64,000 nucleotides of DNA from Rosettibacter sp037481715 (GTDB lineage Bacteria; Bacteroidota; Ignavibacteria; Ignavibacteriales; Melioribacteraceae), in NCBI GenBank assembly GCA_037481715.1, contig JBBFLD010000011.1:28321-92320 (forward strand). The letters are read 5' to 3'. The notes under the pieces were generated by a model. That model worked only from the letters and a program-made list of their open reading frames with translations, did not search any database and was not told the origin of the DNA. Numbering within the stretch: the first letter of the stretch is position 1; every line of letters begins with the position of its first letter. Shown here in pieces: positions 17,561-26,170 of this stretch. The position numbers and the translations under genes were made by a program.

Positions 17561-18995
17561 TTATAATTTAACAGCACTTATCCTGTATATTTTACTTTTA
17601 AGTTCATTTATTAATCCACTAACTTCAATGATTGTAAATGCTCTCCTCATATTATAAGCTAGTGTCATTAGCGATATTTGAGCAGCTAAATTTTCTATTT
17701 CTCTAAATAAAAGTGTTGAATATCCCCAAACCTTCTTGATAGTTCCAAATGGATGTTCAACATTAATTTTCTTTTTCTTTATTATCTGTGACTTAGTAAG
17801 CAACCTTTTTTAAGAATTATATAATTTTAATCTTCCCATCATTAGATATATCTCCATTTTGACGAGTGTGTGCATCGTTGCTTAACAGGGCACTCTTTAC
17901 TTTTATTTGTTCAGTATATTTTGAATTTTCTTTCGTGCTTTTTGCTGTATAATAAAACTGAAGTTTATTCTCTTCATGGCAAAAATAACTATCCGTTTTT
18001 TATCGTAAGTAAATTTTTTGGTTATAATATTACAGTAAGTGAACATTCTTTTTTTTTGATATTTTTTGTGCAAGTATTGGAGCATAGGAAATTATTTCAT
18101 TGTCTTGACTTCTTTTTATATCAAGACTGTCATAATAACCTGCATTTGCAAAAACTTTTTTTTCTGTTTTTAATGTTTCCTTTGCTATTATTGTTATCTT
18201 TGAGAGATGATCAATATCTACTACATCCCAGCTTACTTCGTAATTAACTATCAGTGAATGTTTGCTATCAACGTCCGTCTGTAAATTATACTGGGCTCTA
18301 TCTTTCTCGGGTTCTTTACTAATCTGCAATCAGTATTTGTAAGTGATACGTATTTATATCCTCTTTCTTTCACTTGTCTTATTGCTCCCTTCAGCTTTCT
18401 TTTTAATTTTTTAGATATGATAATTTCTTCTGAAGTTCTTCTTTTATAAGATAATGGTTTTCTCAATTATTATCTCTTTGGTCATTTTCTTCTAATTTTT
18501 TAAATTCTGTAATTGAAGCCTCTACATGTGAAATTGATTTTCCAGTTGTCCTCTAACTTTAATCTTATGTAGTATTCGATGCTCAAAATTTTGTGTTATC
18601 TATTCCTATAAGTTCTGCACTAAATAATTCCAGCTTTTCTACATAGCTGTATTTACTCCTTAAATACTCTCCGAATTTTCTGTATATTCTCTTTGCTAAA
18701 ATTACTAATGGTTTTATGAACGAAGAGCAATCTTTTTATCAACTATATTTCCTCCATGTTACGTAAGGTTTCTTTCTCTCCGGTTCTGCTCGAACGAATT
18801 CTATTTAGATAACTATATATTAGCATCTTTAATGGATCTTTGAGATTATATAGTGAACGTTCTATTTCTTTTATTTCACTGTGCTTAAATCCCATCTTTT
18901 TAAGATCTAACTGTTCTACAAATGCATGTATTATTTACAGGATTCTCGTAACTGATATACTCATCAATCGTTTTTGGTAAAAGTGTGCTCTGCTG
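17561..18995 (-). pseudogene. Decayed IS1182-type transposase
   Basis: Fragments in shifting frames add up, in the right order, to one IS1182-family transposase. Near 18995-18945 is LLPKTIDEYISYENPV; after a frameshift, IIHAFVEQLDLKKMGFKHS runs into LIYSYLNRIRSS (to about 18790). Then come a TNTDCRLVKN-like piece (18251-18466) and a YNLQTDVDSKHSLIVNYEV and FANAGYYDS piece (18030-18329). The C-terminal VEHPFGTIKKVWGY and LAYNMRRAF segment lies at 17561-17803. Several frameshifts and stops interrupt it, so it is inactive. I could not find terminal inverted repeats. The IS body may extend to about 19085, where GH29 homology stops. Confidence 0.75.
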
Positions 18996-19088
18996 TCAAT
19001 AAATTCCAAGGATATATTCCATTTTTTAGCTCTACTTTTATGTAGAATATTTTACCCTCTACTTTATTCAATTCTGCTCCCTTACTTT

Positions 19089-19405
19089 TTACACAGTCTC
19101 CGGTGGCTCACCGTATATTTCTTTATAATGTTTATTTTCTAAAGACCCATTTATATACATATTGCGCAAATACCACTCATTTCCAAATAATGGTATGAGG
19201 TAAACTCCCCAGTGAAAATAAATTCCGAATTTTGCATCTTTGAACCATTCAGGAACAGGATTTTCTTTTTCCAGCGATTCGAAGTCGGCTGGAAATGCTG
19301 TACGGTAGTTGTTAACTGACTAGTTGATTGAGAAACACATTGGGAAATAAAAAATGCATTAGAGAGAAGCAATATAAGCCACAGCTTAAATCTTCTTTGA
19401 ATCAT
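19089..19405 (-). pseudogene. Truncated GH29 alpha-L-fucosidase remnant
   Basis: The ATG at 19405 opens a normal signal peptide (MIQRRFKLWLILLL...). A frameshift near residue 27 follows. In the other frame (bases about 19319-19089) the reading continues NNYRTAFPADFESLEKENP, then PEWFKDAKFGIYFHWGVY, then GNEWYLRNMYINGS, and stops. This matches the start of GH29 fucosidases (the FRDAKFGIFxHWGxY and GNEWYxRNMY segments). The rest of the catalytic domain is missing and the transposase relic lies beyond the break. The loss of this enzyme leaves GH95 as the only fucosidase in the window. Confidence 0.65.
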
Positions 19406-19537
19406 AGCTAAGCTATAAGTTTTAATGAGTTAATTATCAAAAACCTTATCACATACTTTTCTTCTTCCATTCTAATCAACTATGTTAAAATATTCCAATA
19501 CATCAAAAATACGTTTAGAGCTCATTTTACTTCAAAT

Positions 19538-20878
19538 TCATTCAAAAAATAACCAATCTATTTCTACTTCTTCATTTTTCCTCGATACAACAATAATATT
19601 ATGTATACCTTGTTCGATCCCAGTTACTCTGGATTTCACGATCTGCCATCCTTTACTTGGTGGAATAGTTACTTTTGCTATGGGATTGTTTTTCATATTA
19701 TCTAATTTGATTTCTAGAAGTCCACCTTTTTCTGAATACACATTGGCAACAACAGTGGAGAAACCTCCTTTTCCAAAGTCAACACTATTGTACTGCAACC
19801 ATGCACCTTTCTTTGTAAAAACTGCTTTCCAACCTTTGAAAGTATTTGATGTATCTAAATAGACAACTTCAACACCTTCTTCACTAATTTCGCTGTATCG
19901 ATCAATCTCTATTTTCTTTGAAGCATTTGTGATACCAACACCTCTATATGTTGGTCTTACTTTGCGGATTGTTCCATCTTCGTTGAAAAAGAGGCTATCA
20001 ATGCAAGCAGATCTATTTTTATCGAAGTGAGGGGACAAATAGTTAAGGTGATAGAATAAATACCATTGACCTTTGTATTCAATAATAGAATGATGATTTG
20101 TCCAGCATGTAGGTGACTCGTCCATAATAACTCCAGCCATTTTAAATGGTCCCATTGGATGAGGTCCCATTGCATACTCAAGTCGTTCTCTTTCATTTTC
20201 CACATGAGGGAAGGTTAAGTAATAAATTCCATTTCTCTTAAATACCCATGGTCCTTCTTTCAAACCCTTTTCCGGCAAGTTCGATATAATTTGAGGTTCT
20301 GAATCCAGCTCTATCATGTTGTCCTTCAATTTTGCAACATAGATGTGCCTCAACGACCAATATAGATATGCTTGGCCATCTTTATCTATGAAAACATTTG
20401 GATCAATGCCCCTTACTCCTTTGATTGGTTCTGGCAAAGGTGTATAGGGTCCCTCAGGTTTATCTGCTATTGCTACGCCAATCGAAAAGAGCTTTCTACC
20501 TGCTGAATCTGGTTTAGAAATAGCTGGAAAATAAAAATAGTACTTACCGTTTCTTTCGATGCAATCTGGTGCCCACATACTATAAGCGTTACTATCGGCC
20601 CATGGGACATTATACTGAGATACAATTACTCCGTGGTCAACCCAATCCACAAGATTGTCAGAAGAGAACACATGATAATCTTCCATGCAAAACCAATCTT
20701 TGCGAAGATTTTTACCTTCAGGGGCAGGAATATCATGAGAAGGGAATACATATACTTTTCCATTAAAAACCCTTGCAGATGGATCCGCAGTAAATTGATT
20801 TCGAATGATCGGATTTTGAGAATAGATGTTGTAATTAATCAATAATAATGAACTCACAAGAAATAAGTATTTTCTCAT
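19538..20878 (-). CDS. GH43 glycosidase with C-terminal CBM6-like domain
   Basis: 446 residues: signal peptide (1-20), GH43 propeller (about 22-315), CBM6-like beta-sandwich (about 320-446, ending EIDWLFFE). Catalytic candidates are D32 in FTADPSARVF, the Asp in IDPNVFI, and the Glu in KEGPWVFK. The ordering GH43 plus CBM6 and the opening NPIIRNQFTADP resemble arabinoxylan arabinofuranohydrolases and are shared with the GH43 at 34.4 kb. It probably trims arabinose from xylan. No sorting module is present. The gap of 100 bases to the upstream CE1 gene shows no hairpin. Confidence 0.83.
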   Translation of the reverse strand: MRKYLFLVSSLLLINYNIYSQNPIIRNQFTADPSARVFNGKVYVFPSHDIPAPEGKNLRKDWFCMEDYHVFSSDNLVDWVDHGVIVSQYNVPWADSNAYSMWAPDCIERNGKYYFYFPAISKPDSAGRKLFSIGVAIADKPEGPYTPLPEPIKGVRGIDPNVFIDKDGQAYLYWSLRHIYVAKLKDNMIELDSEPQIISNLPEKGLKEGPWVFKRNGIYYLTFPHVENERERLEYAMGPHPMGPFKMAGVIMDESPTCWTNHHSIIEYKGQWYLFYHLNYLSPHFDKNRSACIDSLFFNEDGTIRKVRPTYRGVGITNASKKIEIDRYSEISEEGVEVVYLDTSNTFKGWKAVFTKKGAWLQYNSVDFGKGGFSTVVANVYSEKGGLLEIKLDNMKNNPIAKVTIPPSKGWQIVKSRVTGIEQGIHNIIVVSRKNEEVEIDWLFFE

Positions 20879-20978
20879 TTTTACACCTTCATTTGCTATT
20901 TAAGTTAGATTTTTTTATGACAATATTCAGTTGAAATAAACAATAAATTCATTTGCTTCATAATTCATACCTATTATA

Positions 20979-22163
20979 TTATTTTTTTTGCCAAAGATTA
21001 GGAAGAAACCGATAATATATGAGGTGACGCCATGTTGTCCAATCATGTCCACCGTGACCACCAACGTAATATTCATGTTTAATATTATGTTTTTTCAATG
21101 CTTCATGCAAAGCAACGCAACGTTGTCCAATAAAAGCATTCGCTTCTTTAGTTCCTTGCCCAACGAACAGGTAATCAATTTTTTCATTTACGTTTGGTTC
21201 ATTTAAAAAGTGAGCCAAGGAGCTTTCTGCATTTACATCTCCCGCACTAAGAATGCCAAAGTTAGCAAACAAATCAAGCGAACGAAAACCAACATACATA
21301 CTGTGACGACCACCCATTGACAACCCTGATATAGCACGCCCTTTTGGACTTTGGATGGTACTATAGTTTTGATCGACTAATGGAATTACATAATTTCGAA
21401 GTTCTTTTTCGAAAATATCGAATGTTAATTCTGCATGTTTTGGATGATTACGATGTATTACTTGATTATTGGGAATTACTATAATCATTGGCACAGCTTT
21501 TCCTTCTGCCAACAAATTATCCATCATAAAATTCACTCTACCTTGATATATCCAATTTGCAGGTAATTCACCACTTCCACCAAGGAGATACAGCACTGGA
21601 TATTTTTTCTTTGGCGTATATCCTGGTGGTGTATAAACATAGAGCTCTCTTTCACCACCAGTAATATCTGAATGGTAAACATGCCTTGTAACTATTCCAT
21701 GCGGGACATTTTTTGCATCGTAATACGCTGGACCAGAACCGTGAACAATCAGTTCGCTGTATGCGGGCATTGCCGCACATGCAGTATACGTATTGGATGG
21801 ATCAACTATCTGAACCCCATCAACAATAAAGTGGTAGGCATATATATCTGGTCTTAATGGACCTACAGTTAACGTCCAGATACCATCATCATCTTTCGTA
21901 AATGGTATTTGTTCATTGCCTTTTCCTAGTGCTGTAAGAATAGCTACTCCAGCTAACTTTACTTCCTGAGCTTTGGGGGCCTTTAAACGAAACGTAACAG
22001 TGTTATCATCATGTACTTCAGGAGAATTCAATGGGGCACTAAATGGAATGAGTCCCTCAGTGTTTTTCTGTGGATTGTAATCAAGATTGACATTAGCTTG
22101 TTGCCCTCGTAATAACGTGCACACCATAAAAAGCATTGCACCTAAGAAATTACAGAGCTTCAT
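20979..22163 (-). CDS. CBM48-CE1 esterase with altered oxyanion loop
   Basis: 394 residues: signal peptide (1-20), CBM48/E-set-like domain (about 45-130; VTFRLKAPKAQEV, YHFIVDGV, DPSN), CE1 esterase fold (about 150-392). The nucleophile is S282 in GLSMGG and the His is H373 in GGHDW. The loop normally written LHGGGED reads LLGGSGELPANW here, so the usual His is Gly; the other CE1 proteins in the window keep HG. This could change substrate or rate. It probably removes acyl groups from xylan in the periplasm. The relic esterase ends 32 bases before its start. Confidence 0.82.
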   Translation of the reverse strand: MKLCNFLGAMLFMVCTLLRGQQANVNLDYNPQKNTEGLIPFSAPLNSPEVHDDNTVTFRLKAPKAQEVKLAGVAILTALGKGNEQIPFTKDDDGIWTLTVGPLRPDIYAYHFIVDGVQIVDPSNTYTACAAMPAYSELIVHGSGPAYYDAKNVPHGIVTRHVYHSDITGGERELYVYTPPGYTPKKKYPVLYLLGGSGELPANWIYQGRVNFMMDNLLAEGKAVPMIIVIPNNQVIHRNHPKHAELTFDIFEKELRNYVIPLVDQNYSTIQSPKGRAISGLSMGGRHSMYVGFRSLDLFANFGILSAGDVNAESSLAHFLNEPNVNEKIDYLFVGQGTKEANAFIGQRCVALHEALKKHNIKHEYYVGGHGGHDWTTWRHLIYYRFLPNLWQKK

Positions 22164-22195
22164 AATGTATTCCCACTATATTATTAATTGATTGT

Positions 22196-23392
22196 TTATT
22201 TACTAGAGTTTAATAGTCCTATTTTATTTAAAAACTCCCAATGCAAAATCATGCAATGATTTTCTTCAACTTGCCATTCATGAGCACACGGGAAAGAATT
22301 GAATTGAACATTCAAACCATGTTCTTTCATAATAGACACAGCTTTCTTTGTATAATCAAATCTAGGATCTCCTTCTCCACAGGAGATATAAAACAAATCG
22401 AGTTTTTTGTTAAATTCGCCCGCCCGAGATAACAATCCAGGAATTTCCTTTCAGCATCGAAGACATTGCCGGTAACGTTTTGGATACCTTCAAAAATACT
22501 TGAGCTAAACACACCCACAGAACCAAAGTATTCAAGGCTTTTCAATCCAAAATAAAATGATTGTCTACCTCCCATTGACAGTCCACAGGTAGCACGGTTT
22601 CTTGCATTAGCAAGTATACTGTAATTATTATCTATAAACGGAATAATGTTCTGTGTCATCTCCTTTTTTAATGAAGCCATTACCTCACTGCTATTACTTC
22701 CAATTCCAGAGATAATATTCCCATTTGATATAACAGCAATCATAGGTGTAGCTTTATTTTTTGCAATAAGGTTATCAAGAATAAAATTTATTTTCCCTTG
22801 TTCAACCCAGCTAGTTTCATCTTCACCCCCGCCATGTTGAATATAAATCACCGGATATCTTTTTTTGATATTTCTATCATAATCTGGTGGAGTATAAACA
22901 AAAAATCTCCGCCAACTCTTCGTTACAGTGGAATAATAGTTACCGTGAGCTAAATACACCATGAGGCACATCCTTAATAGAATAAAAGTCAATCCTTTGT
23001 TCATGTATATATATTGCACTCGTCATTTCCCCTGTTCCATAGAATGACCGGCTTGCCGGATAAGCAACTAGAATATCATCAATTATTAAAAAATAATAAT
23101 GGAACCCTGGTTCAAGAGGATCAGTACGTACAGTCCAAGCACCCTTGGTATCTTTAACCATGTCATACTTCTTTCCTAAATCAATCTGGAGTTTTTGTGC
23201 ATTTGGTGCTCTAACCTGAAAAACTACACTATTATCTGGCATGATGCACGGACATTGGTTTTGATTAATATTCGTAGATACAGGAATCGATTTGTCAATC
23301 AATTGTGCATAAACAGAAATACTTAAGAAAGCACATATAATTACCACTAAAGCAATTAGAGAGGTACATTTTTCCATTATCAATGTTTTCAT
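22196..23392 (-). pseudogene. CBM48-CE1 esterase broken by two frameshifts
   Basis: Three overlapping frames rebuild one esterase of about 398 residues. The N-part (23392-22940) has a signal peptide, a CBM48-like domain and KDVPHGVFSSR. The middle (about 22973-22400) has YYSTVTKSW, HGGGEDETSW and GLSMGG. The end (22435-22196) has DLFYISCGEGD and AHEW. At the first break, one extra T near 22940 explains the shift (S-S-R then N-Y-Y-S); the second lies near 22410-22435. All catalytic motifs survive, so decay is recent or the shifts are sequence errors. It closely resembles the second half of the 43.2 kb double esterase. Confidence 0.78.
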
Positions 23393-23497
23393 ATTCTTCC
23401 ACCTATGAAATTGGCTTTACTTTTTTAGTTTACTGATTTTTAAGAAGTAACTGTTCGAATTGGTATAGGGACTTTCTTCATATCATTCATTTTTCAT

Positions 23498-26170
23498 TTA
23501 TTTCATTCTAATTATAACATTTTTGCCCGTATAGTTGACAATCCTATCAGCATTTTTCTCGTGTGTATTTCCAATTCCTCTTTCCTTTTTTACTAATACA
23601 ATTCGGAATATACGATCGTTTACCATTCCCGGAAATGAACCTTTTCTGTCGCTTATAGTCAGTTTCTTTTCCTTATTATCCCATCGGAATTGAATTTCAG
23701 AAAAAAATCCTTTTTCGTAATTGTAATTGTCACCCTCATCCTCATATAATGTAAACTCGCCGTCCGCTCCTTCGTAAATTCGAATTTCCAAAGTATTCCA
23801 TTTTTTCTCGATTGTATATTGAACTTGAGGTCCGATTGGCACAATAGAACCTGCTTTAATATACAACGGCAGAATCTCTATCGGTGTTTTCCGTATAATG
23901 AATTTGCCTCCATTGAATTTTTCACCCGTCCAGAAATCGTACCAATCAGTTGATGAAGGTAAATACACATTCCACTCTCGCACTCCTGGTTCAGTAACAG
24001 GTGCCACAAGAATTGATTTCCCAAACATATACTCATACGCACAACTTATCGCAATTGTATCATCTCTAAAGTCCATTACCAGTGGTCTCATCAACGTTGA
24101 ACCATGTTGGCTAATTTGCCATGCTTCCGAATAGATGTAGGGAAGCAAACAATATCGGAGATTCAAAATTTTTCTAATATTCTGCTCGACTGTATCACCA
24201 TACTTCCACGGTTCGGTCTCCGATTGATATCCATGAACACGGAAGATTGGATTAAATGCTCCCCATTGGAACCATCTGATAAGTAATTCATGGTATTTCT
24301 CATCTGTGTATTGTGCCTGACCAGGACGGAAAAATCCGCCAACATCCGTTGTCCAATATGGAAAACCTGTAATGGAATAATTCAGTCCTGCAACAATCTG
24401 GCGTTTAAAAGCATCCCAGTTCCCGCCAATGTCACCCGACCAATTGATGATGCCATACCGCTGTTGTCCTAAAAATGCACAGCGGGTTAAAATGCAGACA
24501 CGTTTTTCGCTTGTAGTCTCACGCTGTCCTTCGTATACTGCTTTGCTTACCATAAGAGGATACGTCAATCGATAAAAATCACCTGGACCTATAAACGTTC
24601 TCGTTCCTTTCAATGCATCATTTTCCGGCTCAACAGCGTCCATCCACCACGAATCAACACCATACTGAAACATATTTTCATTCAAAATATTCCAGTACTC
24701 TTTGCGGGTCTCGGTGTTAAAATAATCTAGCCATTTGGTACCGGGTATAAAATAATTTTTAGCCATCAACTTTTTACCCATTTCTGAGTTTTGATCGGGG
24801 TTTGACCAGATAGATATATTGAAACGAACGTGTAAATCGTGCAACTCTTTTATGAACTTCGGTGGATCCGGATATTTAGTTTCATCAAACTGTGGAACAC
24901 CCCAACCATGATTTCCCCAGTATTGCCAATCTTGAACAATAACATCCATTGGAATTTTTCTTTTGCGAAATTCTTTAACAGTCTCGATGAGATGAGACGC
25001 AGATGTATATCGCTCGCGACATTGCCAGAAACCGTAAGCCCAAATAGGCAAGAGCGGAACATTGCCAGTTAATCGACGATATCCAGCAATAACGCTATCT
25101 GCTGTTGGTCCATAGAACACAATATAGTCTATCATTTGTGCGTGAGGCGAACGAAACACAGTTGAGTTATCTTTTTGCCTCCAAAATAATTTTGGATTGT
25201 TATCCGACTTGCAAATCACCTGAATGCGATGTTCACCCGCATGTAATCTCACAGAAGCACTCACAGCAGGTGGTAACCAGAAATTTGTCTGATCGATAAC
25301 AACCTTTTCATCAATAGCAACAAAATGCCGATTGCCCATATCACCTAAATCAAGGAACAGAACATACTCACCATCTTCAGGCACAGAAAAATTCCCAGAA
25401 TAAAGAGATTGGTTTTGTAAAACTCTCTGGGTACCCGAAGTTGTCGTCACTTCTGCTGTCTGTTCGTTTTGAATAGATGTTTCGTGCTTTAAAAGCTTGA
25501 TGGGATGATCAGCAGGATTGTAATCCGTAAGACCGTATTGATGCCACAACAATCCATAGCCCTTGCTTGAATACACGAACGGAAGCGCAATTTGGCTATT
25601 GACCTGAATCAAGCGGCGTGTAATACCTTTAACATTATAATGTCCATCCTGAAATTGACCTAACCCAAATAGACATTCTTTTTCTGATGATTCAAAAGCT
25701 TGTTCTACGAGAAAACATTGTTCACCCATAACAGAATCGGGTATCATTTTTCTGCTACCTTCCTTTTCACTCAAGAATATTTTACCTGAAGCATCCCTAA
25801 AAGAGAGATACCCTGTTTTTTTGTTCACAACAACGCAAATCTCTTTCAGCCTCACTTCTATTGTTGAAGTTAAATCGAGAACCTGGAATGGTGGCGTCTG
25901 AACAGTGCCATGTACAATAAATTCTGGGATGATCGGTTCAACTCCCTTATAAAACCGAACCCTAACTACATCATTCGCTAAGGGATGGATACTTATCGTG
26001 CCATCCTGCAATAAAACATTTACTCGATCATCTAATTGTACATATTCGTTTACAATCTGTGCATTGCAAAATACAACAACACAAAAGTGAAATAATAGAA
26101 AAGTAATATATCTGATCACTCGAATTTTACAACTATTTGAAATTTTAGAATACACAACACAATCCATCAT
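23498..26170 (-). CDS. GH31 alpha-xylosidase type, with PA14 insert
   Basis: 890 residues: long signal region (cleavage near residue 38), N-terminal beta-sandwich (about 45-225), PA14 domain inserted (about 235-345), GH31 barrel (about 370-700), C-terminal beta domains. The nucleophile is D511 in WWMDAVEPE and the acid/base D580 in NWSGDI. A PA14 insertion at this place is known from xyloglucan-active GH31 alpha-xylosidases, so removal of alpha-1,6-xylose from xyloglucan oligosaccharides is likely. The start codon overlaps the GH2 stop (TAATG), so the two are coupled. The C-terminal domain is very similar to that of the other GH31 (35.9 kb). Confidence 0.88.
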   Translation of the reverse strand: MMDCVVYSKISNSCKIRVIRYITFLLFHFCVVVFCNAQIVNEYVQLDDRVNVLLQDGTISIHPLANDVVRVRFYKGVEPIIPEFIVHGTVQTPPFQVLDLTSTIEVRLKEICVVVNKKTGYLSFRDASGKIFLSEKEGSRKMIPDSVMGEQCFLVEQAFESSEKECLFGLGQFQDGHYNVKGITRRLIQVNSQIALPFVYSSKGYGLLWHQYGLTDYNPADHPIKLLKHETSIQNEQTAEVTTTSGTQRVLQNQSLYSGNFSVPEDGEYVLFLDLGDMGNRHFVAIDEKVVIDQTNFWLPPAVSASVRLHAGEHRIQVICKSDNNPKLFWRQKDNSTVFRSPHAQMIDYIVFYGPTADSVIAGYRRLTGNVPLLPIWAYGFWQCRERYTSASHLIETVKEFRKRKIPMDVIVQDWQYWGNHGWGVPQFDETKYPDPPKFIKELHDLHVRFNISIWSNPDQNSEMGKKLMAKNYFIPGTKWLDYFNTETRKEYWNILNENMFQYGVDSWWMDAVEPENDALKGTRTFIGPGDFYRLTYPLMVSKAVYEGQRETTSEKRVCILTRCAFLGQQRYGIINWSGDIGGNWDAFKRQIVAGLNYSITGFPYWTTDVGGFFRPGQAQYTDEKYHELLIRWFQWGAFNPIFRVHGYQSETEPWKYGDTVEQNIRKILNLRYCLLPYIYSEAWQISQHGSTLMRPLVMDFRDDTIAISCAYEYMFGKSILVAPVTEPGVREWNVYLPSSTDWYDFWTGEKFNGGKFIIRKTPIEILPLYIKAGSIVPIGPQVQYTIEKKWNTLEIRIYEGADGEFTLYEDEGDNYNYEKGFFSEIQFRWDNKEKKLTISDRKGSFPGMVNDRIFRIVLVKKERGIGNTHEKNADRIVNYTGKNVIIRMK

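Noticed and set aside
17870..18247. Plus-strand ORF of 125 codons across the transposase relic
   Set aside because: It lies antisense to the recognisable IS1182 fragments, and its low-complexity Phe/Leu-rich product looks like a shadow of the other strand.
19000..19088. Open frame between the IS relic and the GH29 remnant as a separate small gene
   Set aside because: Too short, without a start or motif; more likely IS end sequence or debris.
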